DNA of 64,000 nucleotides from Plantibacter sp. VKM Ac-2880 (GCF_015351235.1 NZ_JADKSJ010000001.1:2435668-2499667); one strand, 5' to 3'; counted from the first letter of the stretch, positions 39,602 through 48,493 are shown. The notes: generated from the letters alone by a model not told the origin. Translations and numbers: made by a program.

Positions 39602-41431
39602 ATGACGTCTTCTGATTCCACGACGCAGCCCGAGGCGGAACCCGCCGGCGCTACGCAGACCTTCTCCGACCTCGGCCTCGACGACGCGGTGCTCAAGGTA
39701 CTGAAGGATGTCGGTTACGAGACCCCGTCCGCCATCCAGGCGGCCACCATCCCGCTGCTGCTCGAGGGACGCGACGTCGTCGGCCTCGCCCAGACGGGAA
39801 CCGGGAAGACCGCCGCATTCGCCCTCCCGATCCTCTCCCGACTCGACCTCGCGCAGAAGACGCCGCAGGCCCTCGTCCTCGCGCCGACGCGCGAGCTCGC
39901 CCTGCAGGTCTGCGAGGCGTTCGAGAAGTACGCGACGCACCTGCGGGGCGTCCACGTGCTCCCCGTCTACGGCGGCCAGGGCTATGGCGTGCAGCTCTCC
40001 GCGCTCCGCCGCGGCGTCCACATCGTCGTCGGTACCCCCGGTCGCATCATGGACCACCTGGAGAAGGGCACCCTCGACCTCACCGAGCTCAAGTACCTCG
40101 TGCTCGACGAGGCCGACGAGATGCTGAAGATGGGCTTCGCCGAGGACGTCGAGACGATCCTCGCCGACACCCCGAAGGAGAAGCAGGTCGCCCTGTTCTC
40201 CGCGACGATGCCGTCGTCGATCCGCCGTATCTCCGCAAAGTACCTGAACAACCCGGAAGAGATCACGGTCAAGACGAAGACCACGACCTCCGCCAGCATC
40301 ACGCAGCGCTACCTCACGGTGTCGTACCCGCAGAAGGTCGACGCCCTGACCCGCATCCTCGAGACCGAGAACTTCAGCGCGATGATCATCTTCACGCGCA
40401 CGAAGAACGAGACCGAGACCCTCGCCGAGAAGCTCCGTGCCCGCGGGTACTCGGCCGCGGCGATCAACGGCGACGTGGCGCAGGTGCAGCGTGAGCGCAC
40501 CGTCAACCAGCTGAAGGCCGGCAAGCTCGACATCCTCGTCGCCACCGACGTGGCCGCGCGAGGCCTCGACGTGGAGCGCATCAGCCATGTCGTGAACTAC
40601 GACATCCCGGTCGACACCGAGTCGTACGTGCACCGCATCGGACGCACCGGCCGCGCCGGACGCACCGGTGACGCGATCAGCTTCGTCACCCCGCGCGAGC
40701 GCCACCTGCTGAAGGCGATCGAGCGCGCGACCCGCCAGCCGCTCACCCAGATGCAGCTGCCGAGCGTCGACGACGTCAACGCCACGCGCCTCACGCGATT
40801 CGACGACGCCATCACCGAGGCGCTTGGCCAGACCGACCGCATCGAGCGCTTCCGCGAGATCATCGGTCACTACGTCTCGCACCATGACGTCCCCGAAGCC
40901 GACGTCGCCGCGGCCCTGGCCGTCGTGTCGCAGGGTGAGACGCCGCTGCTGCTCTCCGCCGAGGACGAGCGTCGTCGTCGTGAGGAGTTCGACAACACCA
41001 ACCGCGGCAACGACCGCGCCGGTCGCGAGCGCCGCGACTCCGGCGACCGCGGCGCGCGGTTCGACCGTGGCGACCGTGGCGATCAGGGTGACCGTCCCGA
41101 GCGTCGCAGCCGCCCGTCCAGCGGCCCGATGGCGCCCTACCGCATCGCGGTCGGTCGTCGCCAGAAGGTGGACCCGCGCCAGATCGTGGGTGCGCTCGCG
41201 AACGAGGGCGGCTTGAAGCGCGAGGACTTCGGCGCGATCCAGATCAAGCCGGACTTCTCGATCGTCGAGCTGCCCGCGAGCCTCGGCAACGACGTGTTCG
41301 ACAAGCTCGAGAACACCCGGATCAGCGGCAAGCTCATCGAGCTCCGTCCCGACCGTGGTGGTCCCGCCCGCCGACGCGACGACGAGTCGGGCTCGGGCGG
41401 CGGGTCCTACGACCGCAAGCCGCGCTCCTAG
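39602..41431 (+). CDS. deaD: DEAD-box RNA helicase, DeaD/CsdA type with C-terminal RNA-binding domain
   Basis: The 609-aa protein starts at ATG 39602. Helicase motifs are the Q motif GYETPSAIQ (38-46), AQTGTGKT (63-70), PTRELA (95-100), DEAD (169-172), SAT, ARGLDVERI and HRIGRTGRAGRTG. An Arg/Asp/Gly-rich linker follows (about 460-500). The last part (YRIAVGRRQKVDPRQIVGALANEGGL... IQIKPDFSIVELPASL) is the DbpA/CsdA RNA-binding domain. It remodels structured RNA, including during ribosome assembly and cold growth. A 21-bp hairpin follows its stop. Confidence 0.93.
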   Translation: MTSSDSTTQPEAEPAGATQTFSDLGLDDAVLKVLKDVGYETPSAIQAATIPLLLEGRDVVGLAQTGTGKTAAFALPILSRLDLAQKTPQALVLAPTRELALQVCEAFEKYATHLRGVHVLPVYGGQGYGVQLSALRRGVHIVVGTPGRIMDHLEKGTLDLTELKYLVLDEADEMLKMGFAEDVETILADTPKEKQVALFSATMPSSIRRISAKYLNNPEEITVKTKTTTSASITQRYLTVSYPQKVDALTRILETENFSAMIIFTRTKNETETLAEKLRARGYSAAAINGDVAQVQRERTVNQLKAGKLDILVATDVAARGLDVERISHVVNYDIPVDTESYVHRIGRTGRAGRTGDAISFVTPRERHLLKAIERATRQPLTQMQLPSVDDVNATRLTRFDDAITEALGQTDRIERFREIIGHYVSHHDVPEADVAAALAVVSQGETPLLLSAEDERRRREEFDNTNRGNDRAGRERRDSGDRGARFDRGDRGDQGDRPERRSRPSSGPMAPYRIAVGRRQKVDPRQIVGALANEGGLKREDFGAIQIKPDFSIVELPASLGNDVFDKLENTRISGKLIELRPDRGGPARRRDDESGSGGGSYDRKPRS

Positions 41432-41444
41432 CGCTCCGCGCATG

Positions 41445-41490
41445 CGACGAGGGCCGGACGGAATCCCAGGATTCCGTCCGGCCCTCGTCG
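41445..41490. terminator. Perfect 21-bp terminator hairpin
   Basis: The arm 41445-41465 (starting CGACGAGGGCC) is the exact complement of 41470-41490 around a CCAG loop. It starts 13 bp after the helicase stop and ends 23 bp before the stop of the converging PepSY gene, so it can terminate both. No T-run follows. Confidence 0.9.
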
Positions 41491-41513
41491 TTCCGCACCA
41501 GGCGGCGTCGACC

Positions 41514-42074
41514 TCAGTCGCGGGGGTCGAGGACGCTCGTGACCACGGTGTAGTCGGCGTCGAGGGCGACCTCGAGCTCGTCACCGTTGTCGAGGAGCAC
41601 GTCGACCTCGAAGGCGACGCCGGGGTCGTCGCTGCGGTCGATATCGGCCACCGAGCCGCCCTTCGCCTCGGCGAGGGCAGCCTTCGAGGCCGCGTCCGAC
41701 TCGTCCTGGGTGAGCGGCACGTCGTCGGCGTCCCTGACGTCGCGGTCGTCGCTGGTTCCTGCGGCGTCGTCGGCGATGGGTCCACCGTCGCGATCGACGT
41801 CCGCCGCCGACGCGACGCGGTCGTCGTCCGCGTCTCCGAACTCGTCCACCGCGTAGGCTGCACCGGCTCCGCCGAGGGCGAGGGCACCGACGACGATCGC
41901 GGTGATCCAGACGGGCTTCCGGCGCCAGAAGGTCGGCTTCGATGCGGGGGCTGCGGGGATCCCGGAGTGCTCGGTCGTACCGGTCCGCTCGGTCTGCTCG
42001 ACGGGCTCGATGCGCTCGGTCGCTGCGGTGGGGTGCTTGGGGTCGGTGGGCTGAGAGGCTGTGTTCTCGTTCAT
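41514..42074 (-). CDS. Membrane-anchored PepSY-domain protein
   Basis: The 186-aa protein starts at ATG 42074. A hydrophilic Thr/Glu/Pro-rich cytoplasmic segment (1-52) is followed by one membrane helix (about 54-76). A highly acidic external linker precedes one PepSY unit at about 127-183 (ASKAALAEAKGGSVADIDRS..., AFEVDVLLDNGDELEVALDADYTVV). PepSY units are thought to inhibit or tether proteases in the envelope. The gene directly follows the sensor kinase on the same strand. It has its own promoter with GCTTCA repeats shared with the response-regulator promoter, so it is a likely target of that system. Confidence 0.82.
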   Translation of the reverse strand: MNENTASQPTDPKHPTAATERIEPVEQTERTGTTEHSGIPAAPASKPTFWRRKPVWITAIVVGALALGGAGAAYAVDEFGDADDDRVASAADVDRDGGPIADDAAGTSDDRDVRDADDVPLTQDESDAASKAALAEAKGGSVADIDRSDDPGVAFEVDVLLDNGDELEVALDADYTVVTSVLDPRD

Positions 42075-42081
42075 GTGCCCC

Positions 42082-42126
42082 AGACTGTCCGAGGAGCGCT
42101 GAAGCGGGCCTGAAGCGAGCTGAAGC
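42082..42126 (-). promoter_or_regulatory. PepSY promoter with three GCTTCA direct repeats
   Basis: On the minus strand: GCTTCA-N4-GCTTCA-N5-GCTTCA-N12-CAGTCT, the last hexamer (42087-42082) being a -10 seven bases before ATG 42074. Repeats of 10-11 bp period upstream of -10 are the standard binding layout of OmpR/PhoB-type regulators. Confidence 0.7.
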
Positions 42127-42131
42127 GGCGT

Positions 42132-43490
42132 TCAGGAAGCGGTCGAGGCGGGGAGCACGACGACGAAGGCCGCTCCCCCGAGCCCGCTGTCTCCGAGCTC
42201 GACCGATCCCCCGTGGAGCCGGACGACGTCGGCCACGATCGCGAGCCCCAAGCCCGATCCTCCGGCGTCGCGGGAACGACTCTCGTCGAGGCGCACGAAG
42301 CGTTCGAACACACGCGCACGCAGCTCGACCGGCACACCCGGGCCGTCGTCCTCCACGGCGATCCTCACGGACCGACCGTCGGACGAGCATCCGAGACGGA
42401 CCACCGAGCGTGCGTGCCGTGCAGCATTGTCGACGAGGTTCCGCACCGCCCGCGCGAGCAGCGCCTCGTCACCGTCGACCCTCGCCGCGGCGACCGCCGA
42501 GGAATCGACCCGCAGCCCGCCGACGGACCGGAGGCGGCCGGCCTCGGCCAGCAGGAGGTCGTCGACGTCGAGGGCGCGCCGTCCGGCCCCGGAGGCCCCC
42601 TCGTCGAGTTTCGCGAGGAGCAGGAGCGACTCGACGAGGGTCTGCATCCTGCCGCCTTCGTCGAGCACCGTCGCGGACAGCTCGGCCGTGTCGACCCGGT
42701 CCGGGTGGAGCGAGGCGACCTCCGCGTACTGCCTGATGACCGCGAGCGGCGACCGCAGCTCGTGCGAGGCGTCGGACACGAAGCGGCGTTGCGCCGTCTG
42801 AGCGTCCTCCAGACGACCGAGCAACTCGTTCATCGTCCCGGCCAGGCGTCCGATCTCGTCGCCCGTCGCGGGCACGTCTATCCGTCGATGCAGCTCCCCC
42901 GCTCCCAGCTCCGAGACCTCGCGGCGGATGCGCTCCACCGGTGCCAGGGCCCGTCCGACGAGGAGCCAGGTGAGTGCGCCGATCAGCACCACGAGCACAG
43001 GGACGGCGACCAGGAGCAGCACGCCCACGAGTCCGACGGCGTCGTCGGTCTCCTCGAGGGAACGGCCAGCGAGGACCACGAGGTCGCGTCCGTCGACTTC
43101 GACGTCCTCGCTCGCGAACAGCACCGGCTCGTCGTCGACGATCGCGACGAAGGAGTCGCCGTCGGGGACCGGGGTCGGCAGGTCGATCTCGTCGTCCGTC
43201 CGGTCGACGACGCGCCCGTCCTCCAGCAGGACCAGCAGGCGGCCGTCGTCCGCGGGCAGCGTCGTGGCGTCGGCGGCGGTCAGTTGCGCCGAGACGCTCT
43301 CCGCCTCGGCCGCCGCGCTCTGTTCGACGCCGGAACGCAACGTCGCCGAGAACAGGCCGACGAAGACGATGGATCCGACGCCGAGGAACAGGGCGACGGC
43401 GAGCACCGAGCCCAGGGCCGCCCGAGCGCGGACGGACCGCCACGGGGCCCGACGGGCGGCGACCGGCTCACGCCGCCCGCCGTCAGCCAC
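42132..43490 (-). CDS. Sensor histidine kinase with HAMP domain
   Basis: The 452-aa protein starts at GTG 43490, overlapping the response-regulator stop by 8 bp. Membrane segment 1 is about 27-50. An acidic external sensor region (about 52-150) follows, then membrane segment 2 (about 155-180), a HAMP domain (RALAPVERIRREVSELGAGELHRRI), and the phospho-acceptor His in FVSDASHELRSPLAVI. ATPase boxes are VRNLVDNAARHA (N), VEDDGPGV (G1) and GSGLGLAIVADV (G2). It should phosphorylate the OmpR-type regulator encoded just before it. The signal is unknown; the PepSY target suggests envelope stress. Confidence 0.93.
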   Translation of the reverse strand: MADGGRREPVAARRAPWRSVRARAALGSVLAVALFLGVGSIVFVGLFSATLRSGVEQSAAAEAESVSAQLTAADATTLPADDGRLLVLLEDGRVVDRTDDEIDLPTPVPDGDSFVAIVDDEPVLFASEDVEVDGRDLVVLAGRSLEETDDAVGLVGVLLLVAVPVLVVLIGALTWLLVGRALAPVERIRREVSELGAGELHRRIDVPATGDEIGRLAGTMNELLGRLEDAQTAQRRFVSDASHELRSPLAVIRQYAEVASLHPDRVDTAELSATVLDEGGRMQTLVESLLLLAKLDEGASGAGRRALDVDDLLLAEAGRLRSVGGLRVDSSAVAAARVDGDEALLARAVRNLVDNAARHARSVVRLGCSSDGRSVRIAVEDDGPGVPVELRARVFERFVRLDESRSRDAGGSGLGLAIVADVVRLHGGSVELGDSGLGGAAFVVVLPASTAS

Positions 43491-44160
43491 GGCCGCCCAC
43501 GAGTCGATACCCGAAACCGCGCACGGTCTCGAGCGAGGCCCGGTCGAAGGGCCGGTCGACCTTGTTCCGCAGGTGACCGACGTAGACCTCGACGATGTTG
43601 GGATCGCCCTCGAAGTCGTCGTCCCAGACATTCTGCAGGACCTCGCGCTTCGACACGACCTCACCGCCGCGCCGCATGAGGAACTCGAGGACCGCGAACT
43701 CGCGGGAGGTGAGGTCGATCGGGACGTCACCGCGGTGCACCTGTTTGGACGCGGGATCGAGCCGGAGCTCGCCGACCTCGAGCACCGCCGGGCGCTCGCG
43801 GGAGCCCCGCCGGACGAGTGACCGGATGCGGGCGACGAGCACGGCGAACGAGAACGGCTTGCTCAGGAAGTCGTCGGCGCCGGTGTCGAGGGCCTCGACC
43901 TGGTCCCAGTCGCCGTCCTTCGCGGTGAGCATGAGGATCGGGGTCCAGTCTCCGGCGTCACGCAGCTGCTGGCAGACGCGGTACCCGCTCATGCCGGGCA
44001 TCATGATGTCGAGGATGATCGCGTCGTAGCGGTGTTCGCCCGCCATCCAGAGTCCATCGACCCCGTTCGAGGCGACGTCGACGGCGAAGCCCTCCGCCTC
44101 GAGGCCCCGCCGGACGCCGTCGGCGAGCCGCACCTCATCGTCCACGACGAGTATCCGCAT
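43483..44160 (-). CDS. OmpR/PhoB-family response regulator
   Basis: The 225-aa protein starts at ATG 44160. The receiver domain has D7, D8, the phospho-acceptor D51 (LDIMMPGMSG) and the conserved Lys in LSKPFSF. The winged-helix output domain (about 125-222) has LTSREFAVLEFLMRRGGEVVSKREVL and EVYVGHLRNKVD...VRGFGYRL. Its own promoter carries two GCTTCA repeats with the same spacing as the PepSY promoter, so positive or negative autoregulation is likely. Confidence 0.94.
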   Translation of the reverse strand: MRILVVDDEVRLADGVRRGLEAEGFAVDVASNGVDGLWMAGEHRYDAIILDIMMPGMSGYRVCQQLRDAGDWTPILMLTAKDGDWDQVEALDTGADDFLSKPFSFAVLVARIRSLVRRGSRERPAVLEVGELRLDPASKQVHRGDVPIDLTSREFAVLEFLMRRGGEVVSKREVLQNVWDDDFEGDPNIVEVYVGHLRNKVDRPFDRASLETVRGFGYRLVGGRG

Positions 44161-44211
44161 CGGGTATGACCTCTCGGCTTCGTGCCGGTCGACGCTCGAG
44201 CGGCGCCTCCC

Positions 44212-44246
44212 AGTCTGGCGCGGGCAAGCTGAAGCAGCGCTGAAGC
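44212..44246 (-). promoter_or_regulatory. Response-regulator promoter with two GCTTCA direct repeats
   Basis: On the minus strand: GCTTCA-N5-GCTTCA-N12-CAGACT, with CAGACT at 44217-44212 as the -10. The N12 spacing to the -10 and the 11-bp repeat period are identical to the proximal pair of the PepSY promoter. The same repeats lie 37-53 bp upstream of the predicted start of the divergent AraC gene. Confidence 0.68.
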
Positions 44247-44270
44247 GACGCGGTCCGGCGCGGACGCCCG

Positions 44271-44276
44271 TACGCT
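44271..44276 (+). promoter_or_regulatory. Leaderless-type -10 hexamer TACGCT for the AraC gene
   Basis: TACGCT, six bases (GGAGCG), then GTG at 44283. The GGAG is too close to the start to act as a ribosome site. Confidence 0.55.
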
Positions 44277-44282
44277 GGAGCG

Positions 44283-45113
44283 GTGTCCGCTCCCACCTCC
44301 CTCGACCCCTGGGAGCAGTCCGTCGACGCACGGACGGGCACCGCACCGGCACGCCGTCGACTCCCGCTGTACGAGGCGGGAGCGATCCCGGTGCCGTTCG
44401 TCATCCGCGGGAACACCGAGCGCATCGCGCGCGACACCCACTGGGACGAACACTCGCACCCCACGCACGAGCTCCTGTGGAACGATCACGGCGCGTCCAC
44501 CGCCACCGTCGGCGACCGCGTCTGGACCGTGACCCCGCATCACGCGCTCTGGATCCCGGCCGGCGTGCGCCATACCGGCTGGACGCCCGCCGGCACCTGG
44601 CAGCGGGCCGCGATGTTCAGCGTGGACCACGTGCCAGCCATCTCCGAGCTGCCGACGGCGGTCGAGCTCACCCCGTTGCTGCGGCTCCTCCTCGACCGGC
44701 TGAGTGAGGCCCGGCTCGAGGATCGTGCCAGAGCCACCACCGAGGCGACCATCCTGGACGTCCTCGAGCCCGCCGAACACGAACTGCTCCTGCGGCTGCC
44801 CCGGTCCGGCCTCGTGGCACCGATCGTCGAGCGGATCCGCACGAGTCCGTCCGACGGGACCTCCCTCGCGGAATGGGCGGCACTCCTCGGCGTGAGCACC
44901 CGGACGGTGACTCGGACGTTCGAGTCGGAGACCGGGCTCGGGTTCGCCCGCTGGGTCGCCACCGCGCGGGTGCAGCACGCCATCACGCGTCTCATCGCCG
45001 GTGACAGCATCGACGAGGTGGCGGCGGCCGTCGGGTACCGCTCGGCCACGGCGTTCGGGACGGCGTTCCGCCGGGTCACCGGGACGAGTCCGGGCCGGTT
45101 CCGCATCGGCTGA
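44283..45113 (+). CDS. AraC-family regulator with cupin sensor domain
   Basis: The 276-aa protein starts at GTG 44283. Residues 40-110 are a cupin-type pocket (HWDEHSHPTHELLWNDHG with two His, then HHALWIPAGVRHTGW). The C-terminal AraC double helix-turn-helix is about 175-272 (SLAEWAALLGVSTRTVTRTFESETGLGFARW... EVAAAVGYRSATAFGTAFRRVTGTSPG). It lies 238 bp upstream of the siderophore importer on the same strand. AraC-type activators often control siderophore uptake using the ferric siderophore as inducer, so this is the likely role, by inference. Confidence 0.85.
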   Translation: MSAPTSLDPWEQSVDARTGTAPARRRLPLYEAGAIPVPFVIRGNTERIARDTHWDEHSHPTHELLWNDHGASTATVGDRVWTVTPHHALWIPAGVRHTGWTPAGTWQRAAMFSVDHVPAISELPTAVELTPLLRLLLDRLSEARLEDRARATTEATILDVLEPAEHELLLRLPRSGLVAPIVERIRTSPSDGTSLAEWAALLGVSTRTVTRTFESETGLGFARWVATARVQHAITRLIAGDSIDEVAAAVGYRSATAFGTAFRRVTGTSPGRFRIG

Positions 45114-45175
45114 GCGCCTGACGCTTCGCGACCGAACGTGTCCGATTCGCGAAGGAACGCGTCGGATCCACTCGA

Positions 45176-45204
45176 TTGCACTCATACCGAGCGACAGCTA
45201 ACTT
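45176..45204 (+). promoter_or_regulatory. Promoter of the iron-siderophore importer
   Basis: TTGCAC (45176-45181), a 17-base spacer, and TAACTT (45199-45204) form a good -35/-10 pair, one of the few complete pairs in the window. It leaves a leader of about 140 nt before the binding-protein ATG at 45352. Confidence 0.65.
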
Positions 45205-45221
45205 TGGTTAGGCAACCCTTC
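45203..45221. promoter_or_regulatory. DtxR/IdeR-like iron box
   Basis: TTTGGTTAGGCAACCCTTC matches 14 of 19 positions of the TTAGGTTAGGCTAACCTAA consensus. It overlaps the -10 and start point of the importer promoter, the standard place for iron-dependent repression. Confidence 0.7.
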
Positions 45222-45351
45222 GTCACCGCCTCTCCCCGCGCGGCGCCGGTCTCCACCGGCCACCCTCTCCGAACCGCAGACAACGTCCTCCGACGCCGTC
45301 GTTCGTCGTGCCCGCGCGCCGGCATCAGTCAGCAGCACCCGAAAGGACCCC

Positions 45352-46377
45352 ATGCAGCGCGCACCACGTCTCGTCGCCCTCTCCGCGGCGGCGTTCCTCA
45401 CCGTCGGCCTCGCGGCCTGCTCCTCGTCGTCGGCCGAAGAGGGGGCCGGCGGCGACGCCGGCTTCACGCCGATCACGATCGAGCACGCCCTCGGCACCAC
45501 GACGATCGACGCCAAGCCCGAACGCGTCGCCACCGTCAACTGGGCGAACCACGAGGTGCCCCTCGCCCTCGGCGTCGTCCCCGTCGGGATGGCCGCCGCC
45601 AACTTCGGTGACGACGACGGCGACGGCCTGCTCCCCTGGGTCGAGGAGAAGCTCGAATCCCTCGACGCCGAGACCCCCGTCCTCTTCGACGAGACCGACG
45701 GCATCGACTTCGAGGCGGTCGCCGACACGAACCCGGACGTCATCCTCGCCGCGTACTCCGGCCTCACGCAGGAGGACTACGACACGCTCAGCGAGATCGC
45801 GCCCGTCGTCGCATACCCGGAGACCGCCTGGGGCACGTCCTGGCGCGACACCATCCTCTTCAACAGTGAGGCGATGGGCATGGCCGACGAGGGTGAAGCA
45901 CTCGTCACCGAGTTGGAGGGCGAGATCACCGAGGCCGCGAAGGCGTACCCGCAGCTCGAGGGCAAGACCGCGATGTTCCTCACGCACGTCGACACGAGCG
46001 ACCTCAGCGAGGTCAGCTACTACACGACCCACGACACGCGCACCGCGTTCTTCGAGGACCTCGGCCTCGCGTTCCCCGAGAGCGTCGCGACGGCCTCCGC
46101 CGAGACCGAGCTGTTCTCCCTCACCCAGAGCGCCGAGCAGGCGGACGCCTTCCGCGACGTCGACATCATCGTGACCTACGGCGGCGACGAGCTCATCGCC
46201 GCGCTCGAGGCCGACCCGCTGCTGTCGCAGATGCCCGCCGTCGCGAACGGTGCGATCGTCGCCCTCCCAGGCACCAGCCCGCTCGGCACCGCCGCCAACC
46301 CGACGCCGCTCTCGATCTCGTGGATCCTCGACGACTACCTGAAGCTGCTCGCGCAGGCGGCAGACCAGGCGGCGTGA
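45352..46377 (+). CDS. Ferric-siderophore binding lipoprotein
   Basis: The 341-aa lipoprotein starts at ATG 45352 with GAAAGGA upstream. A signal peptide ends in the lipobox LAAC (Cys about 23). The mature part is a class III (FecB/BtuF-type) binding protein: ITIEHALGTTTIDAKPERVATVNWANHEVPLALGVVPVGM, then LAAYSGLTQEDYDTLSEIAPVVAYP. These bind ferric siderophores or heme-like ligands outside the membrane. No siderophore synthesis genes are nearby, so the system probably takes up foreign siderophores. It overlaps the first permease gene (GTGA). Confidence 0.92.
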   Translation: MQRAPRLVALSAAAFLTVGLAACSSSSAEEGAGGDAGFTPITIEHALGTTTIDAKPERVATVNWANHEVPLALGVVPVGMAAANFGDDDGDGLLPWVEEKLESLDAETPVLFDETDGIDFEAVADTNPDVILAAYSGLTQEDYDTLSEIAPVVAYPETAWGTSWRDTILFNSEAMGMADEGEALVTELEGEITEAAKAYPQLEGKTAMFLTHVDTSDLSEVSYYTTHDTRTAFFEDLGLAFPESVATASAETELFSLTQSAEQADAFRDVDIIVTYGGDELIAALEADPLLSQMPAVANGAIVALPGTSPLGTAANPTPLSISWILDDYLKLLAQAADQAA

Positions 46378-47420
46378 TCACCGGTACCGCCACCCCACCC
46401 GCCTCGAGTGTCGCCGTCGTGCGGCGCCCGAGGCGGGTTCGCGGGCTCTGGCTCCTCGTCGCAGCCCTCGTCCTCGTCGCTGCCATGCTCTGCTCCGTCA
46501 CCATCGGATCGCGTGACGTCGAGTGGTCGGCCGTCCTCGGTGCCTTCGCCGGCGGTGTCGACGGCTTCGACCAGGCCGCGGTGGCCAAGCGCATCCCCCG
46601 GACCCTCCTCGCCGTCCTCGCCGGCGCAGCCCTCGGCGTCTCGGGCGCCGTCATGCAGGGCGTCACCCGGAACCCGCTCGCCGACCCCGGCATCCTCGGC
46701 ATCAACCTCGGCGCCTCGCTCGCGGTCGTCACCGGCCTCGCCTACTTCGGGCTCGCCGCGGCGAGCACGACCATCTGGGTGGCCATCATCGGCGCCGCCG
46801 CCTCCGCCATCTTCGTCTACACCGTCGGTTCGCTGGGCCGTGGCGGGGCCACCCCGCTGAAACTCGCCCTGGCCGGCGCCGCGACGTCCGCCGCGCTCGC
46901 CTCGTTCATCACCGCGGTCGTGCTCCCCCGCGGCGACATCGCCAGCAGCGTGCGCTCCTGGCAGATCGGCGGGGTCGGTGGCGGCACCGCCGGGCAGATC
47001 GAGCAGGTGCTGCCGTTCCTCGTCGTCGGCTTCCTCGTCTGCCTCCTGTCCGCGCGCGGCCTCAACTCGCTCGCCCTCGGAGACGACCTCGCAGCCGGCC
47101 TCGGCGAACGCGTCGCGGTCGCCCGTGGAGCCGCGGCACTCGGGTCCGTCGTGCTGTGCGGCGCGGCCACCGCCGTCACCGGCCCCATCGGTTTCGTCGG
47201 GCTCGTCGTGCCACACGCCTGTCGGCTCGTCGTCGGCGTCGACCACCGGTGGTTGCTCCCGTTCTCAGCCGTCGTCGGCGCGATCCTACTCACGGCCGCG
47301 GACGTCCTCGGCCGCATCGTGGCCCGACCGTCCGAGATCGACGTCGGCATCATCACCGCCCTGATCGGGGCGCCGATCTTCATCGCGATCGTGCGCCGCC
47401 AGAAGGTGAGCGCCCTGTGA
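46374..47420 (+). CDS. Iron-siderophore ABC permease 1 (FecCD family)
   Basis: The 348-aa protein starts at GTG 46374, sharing GTGA with the previous stop. Ten hydrophobic segments are expected. FecCD marks are RIPRTLLAVLAGAALGVSGAVMQGVTRNPLADPGILGINLGAS and GPIGFVGLVVPHACRLVVG (split here across the family core). The ATPase-contact segment near LGDDLAAGLGERVAVARG is present. It pairs with permease 2, which it overlaps by 4 bp. Confidence 0.92.
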   Translation: MITGTATPPASSVAVVRRPRRVRGLWLLVAALVLVAAMLCSVTIGSRDVEWSAVLGAFAGGVDGFDQAAVAKRIPRTLLAVLAGAALGVSGAVMQGVTRNPLADPGILGINLGASLAVVTGLAYFGLAAASTTIWVAIIGAAASAIFVYTVGSLGRGGATPLKLALAGAATSAALASFITAVVLPRGDIASSVRSWQIGGVGGGTAGQIEQVLPFLVVGFLVCLLSARGLNSLALGDDLAAGLGERVAVARGAAALGSVVLCGAATAVTGPIGFVGLVVPHACRLVVGVDHRWLLPFSAVVGAILLTAADVLGRIVARPSEIDVGIITALIGAPIFIAIVRRQKVSAL

Positions 47421-48493
47421 GCGTCGACGCACGGAGCACGCACCCGGCGATCGCCGGGCAGGCGCCGTCCACACGCGATCTCGTCGGCGCGGGACGCCGC
47501 GCGCGAAAGCAGCGCCGCGACCTCGTGATGGGCGTGCTCGGAACGCTCATCGTCGCCGTGTTCCTCGTCTCCCTCATGGTCGGGAACACGTTCTACACGC
47601 CGATCGACGTCGTCCGCGTGATCCTCGGCGAGGACGTCGCCGGCGCGGGCTTCACCGTCGGCCGGCTCCGCCTCCCCCGCGCCGTCCTCGCCGTGATCGC
47701 CGGCGCCTCCTTCGGTCTCGCGGGGGTCACCTTCCAGACGATGCTCCGGAACCCGCTCGCGAGCCCCGACATCATCGGGATCAGCGCCGGATCGAGCGCC
47801 GCGGCGGCGTTCGCCATCGTCACCCTCTCGCTCGGCGCGACCGCGGTCTCGGTCTTCGCGATCGTCGTCGGCCTCGCCGTGGCCGTCCTCGTCTACCTCC
47901 TCTCGTACCGGAGCGGGGTGGCGGGGACGCGGCTCATCCTCATCGGGATCGGCATCGCGGCCATGCTCGACAGCGTCACCGCGTACATCCTGTCTCGTGC
48001 CGCGCAGTGGGACCTGCAGGAGGCGACCCGCTGGCTGACCGGGAGCCTCAACGGCACCAACTGGGCCCAGGTCGGGCCGGTCGTCGCGGCCCTGTTCGTG
48101 CTCGGACCGGTCCTCCTCGGCCAGTCGAGGAACCTCGCCGCGACCCAGCTGGGCGACGACACCGCCGCCGCCCTCGGGGTCCGGGTGGACCGCACGCGGT
48201 TGATCGTCATCGTCGCCGCGGTCGGCCTGATCGCGTTCGCGACCGCCGCCTCCGGTCCGATCGCCTTCGTCGCGTTCCTGTCCGGCCCCATCGCCTCCCG
48301 GATCGTCGGTCGCGGCGGCTCGATGCTCGTGCCCGCCGCCCTGGTCGGCGCGCTCCTCGTGCTCGTCGCCGACCTCGCCGGACAGTACCTGCTCGGTACC
48401 CGCTACCCGGTCGGGGTCGTGACGGGCGTTCTCGGCGCCCCGTTCCTCATCTGGCTCATCATCCGCACGAACCGTTCCGGAGGCTCGCTGTGA
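47417..48493 (+). CDS. Iron-siderophore ABC permease 2 (FecCD family)
   Basis: The 358-aa protein starts at GTG 47417 (GTGA overlap). A 35-residue basic cytoplasmic N-terminus comes before the first membrane segment. FecCD marks are RLPRAVLAVIAGASFGLAG, NPLASPDIIGISAGSSAAAA, and SGPIAFVAFLSGPIASRIVG. A small inverted repeat (GGGTCG-ATC-CGACCC, 48503-48517) lies in the 55-bp gap before the ATPase gene and may adjust downstream expression. Confidence 0.92.
   Translation: MSVDARSTHPAIAGQAPSTRDLVGAGRRARKQRRDLVMGVLGTLIVAVFLVSLMVGNTFYTPIDVVRVILGEDVAGAGFTVGRLRLPRAVLAVIAGASFGLAGVTFQTMLRNPLASPDIIGISAGSSAAAAFAIVTLSLGATAVSVFAIVVGLAVAVLVYLLSYRSGVAGTRLILIGIGIAAMLDSVTAYILSRAAQWDLQEATRWLTGSLNGTNWAQVGPVVAALFVLGPVLLGQSRNLAATQLGDDTAAALGVRVDRTRLIVIVAAVGLIAFATAASGPIAFVAFLSGPIASRIVGRGGSMLVPAALVGALLVLVADLAGQYLLGTRYPVGVVTGVLGAPFLIWLIIRTNRSGGSL

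Noticed and set aside
39464-41887. Very long open frame (about 800 codons) on the minus strand across the RNA helicase gene
   Set aside because: It is the mirror of the helicase codon pattern in high-GC DNA; the translation has low-complexity Leu/Val/Asp/Arg runs and no recognisable domain, while the plus strand has all DEAD-box motifs.
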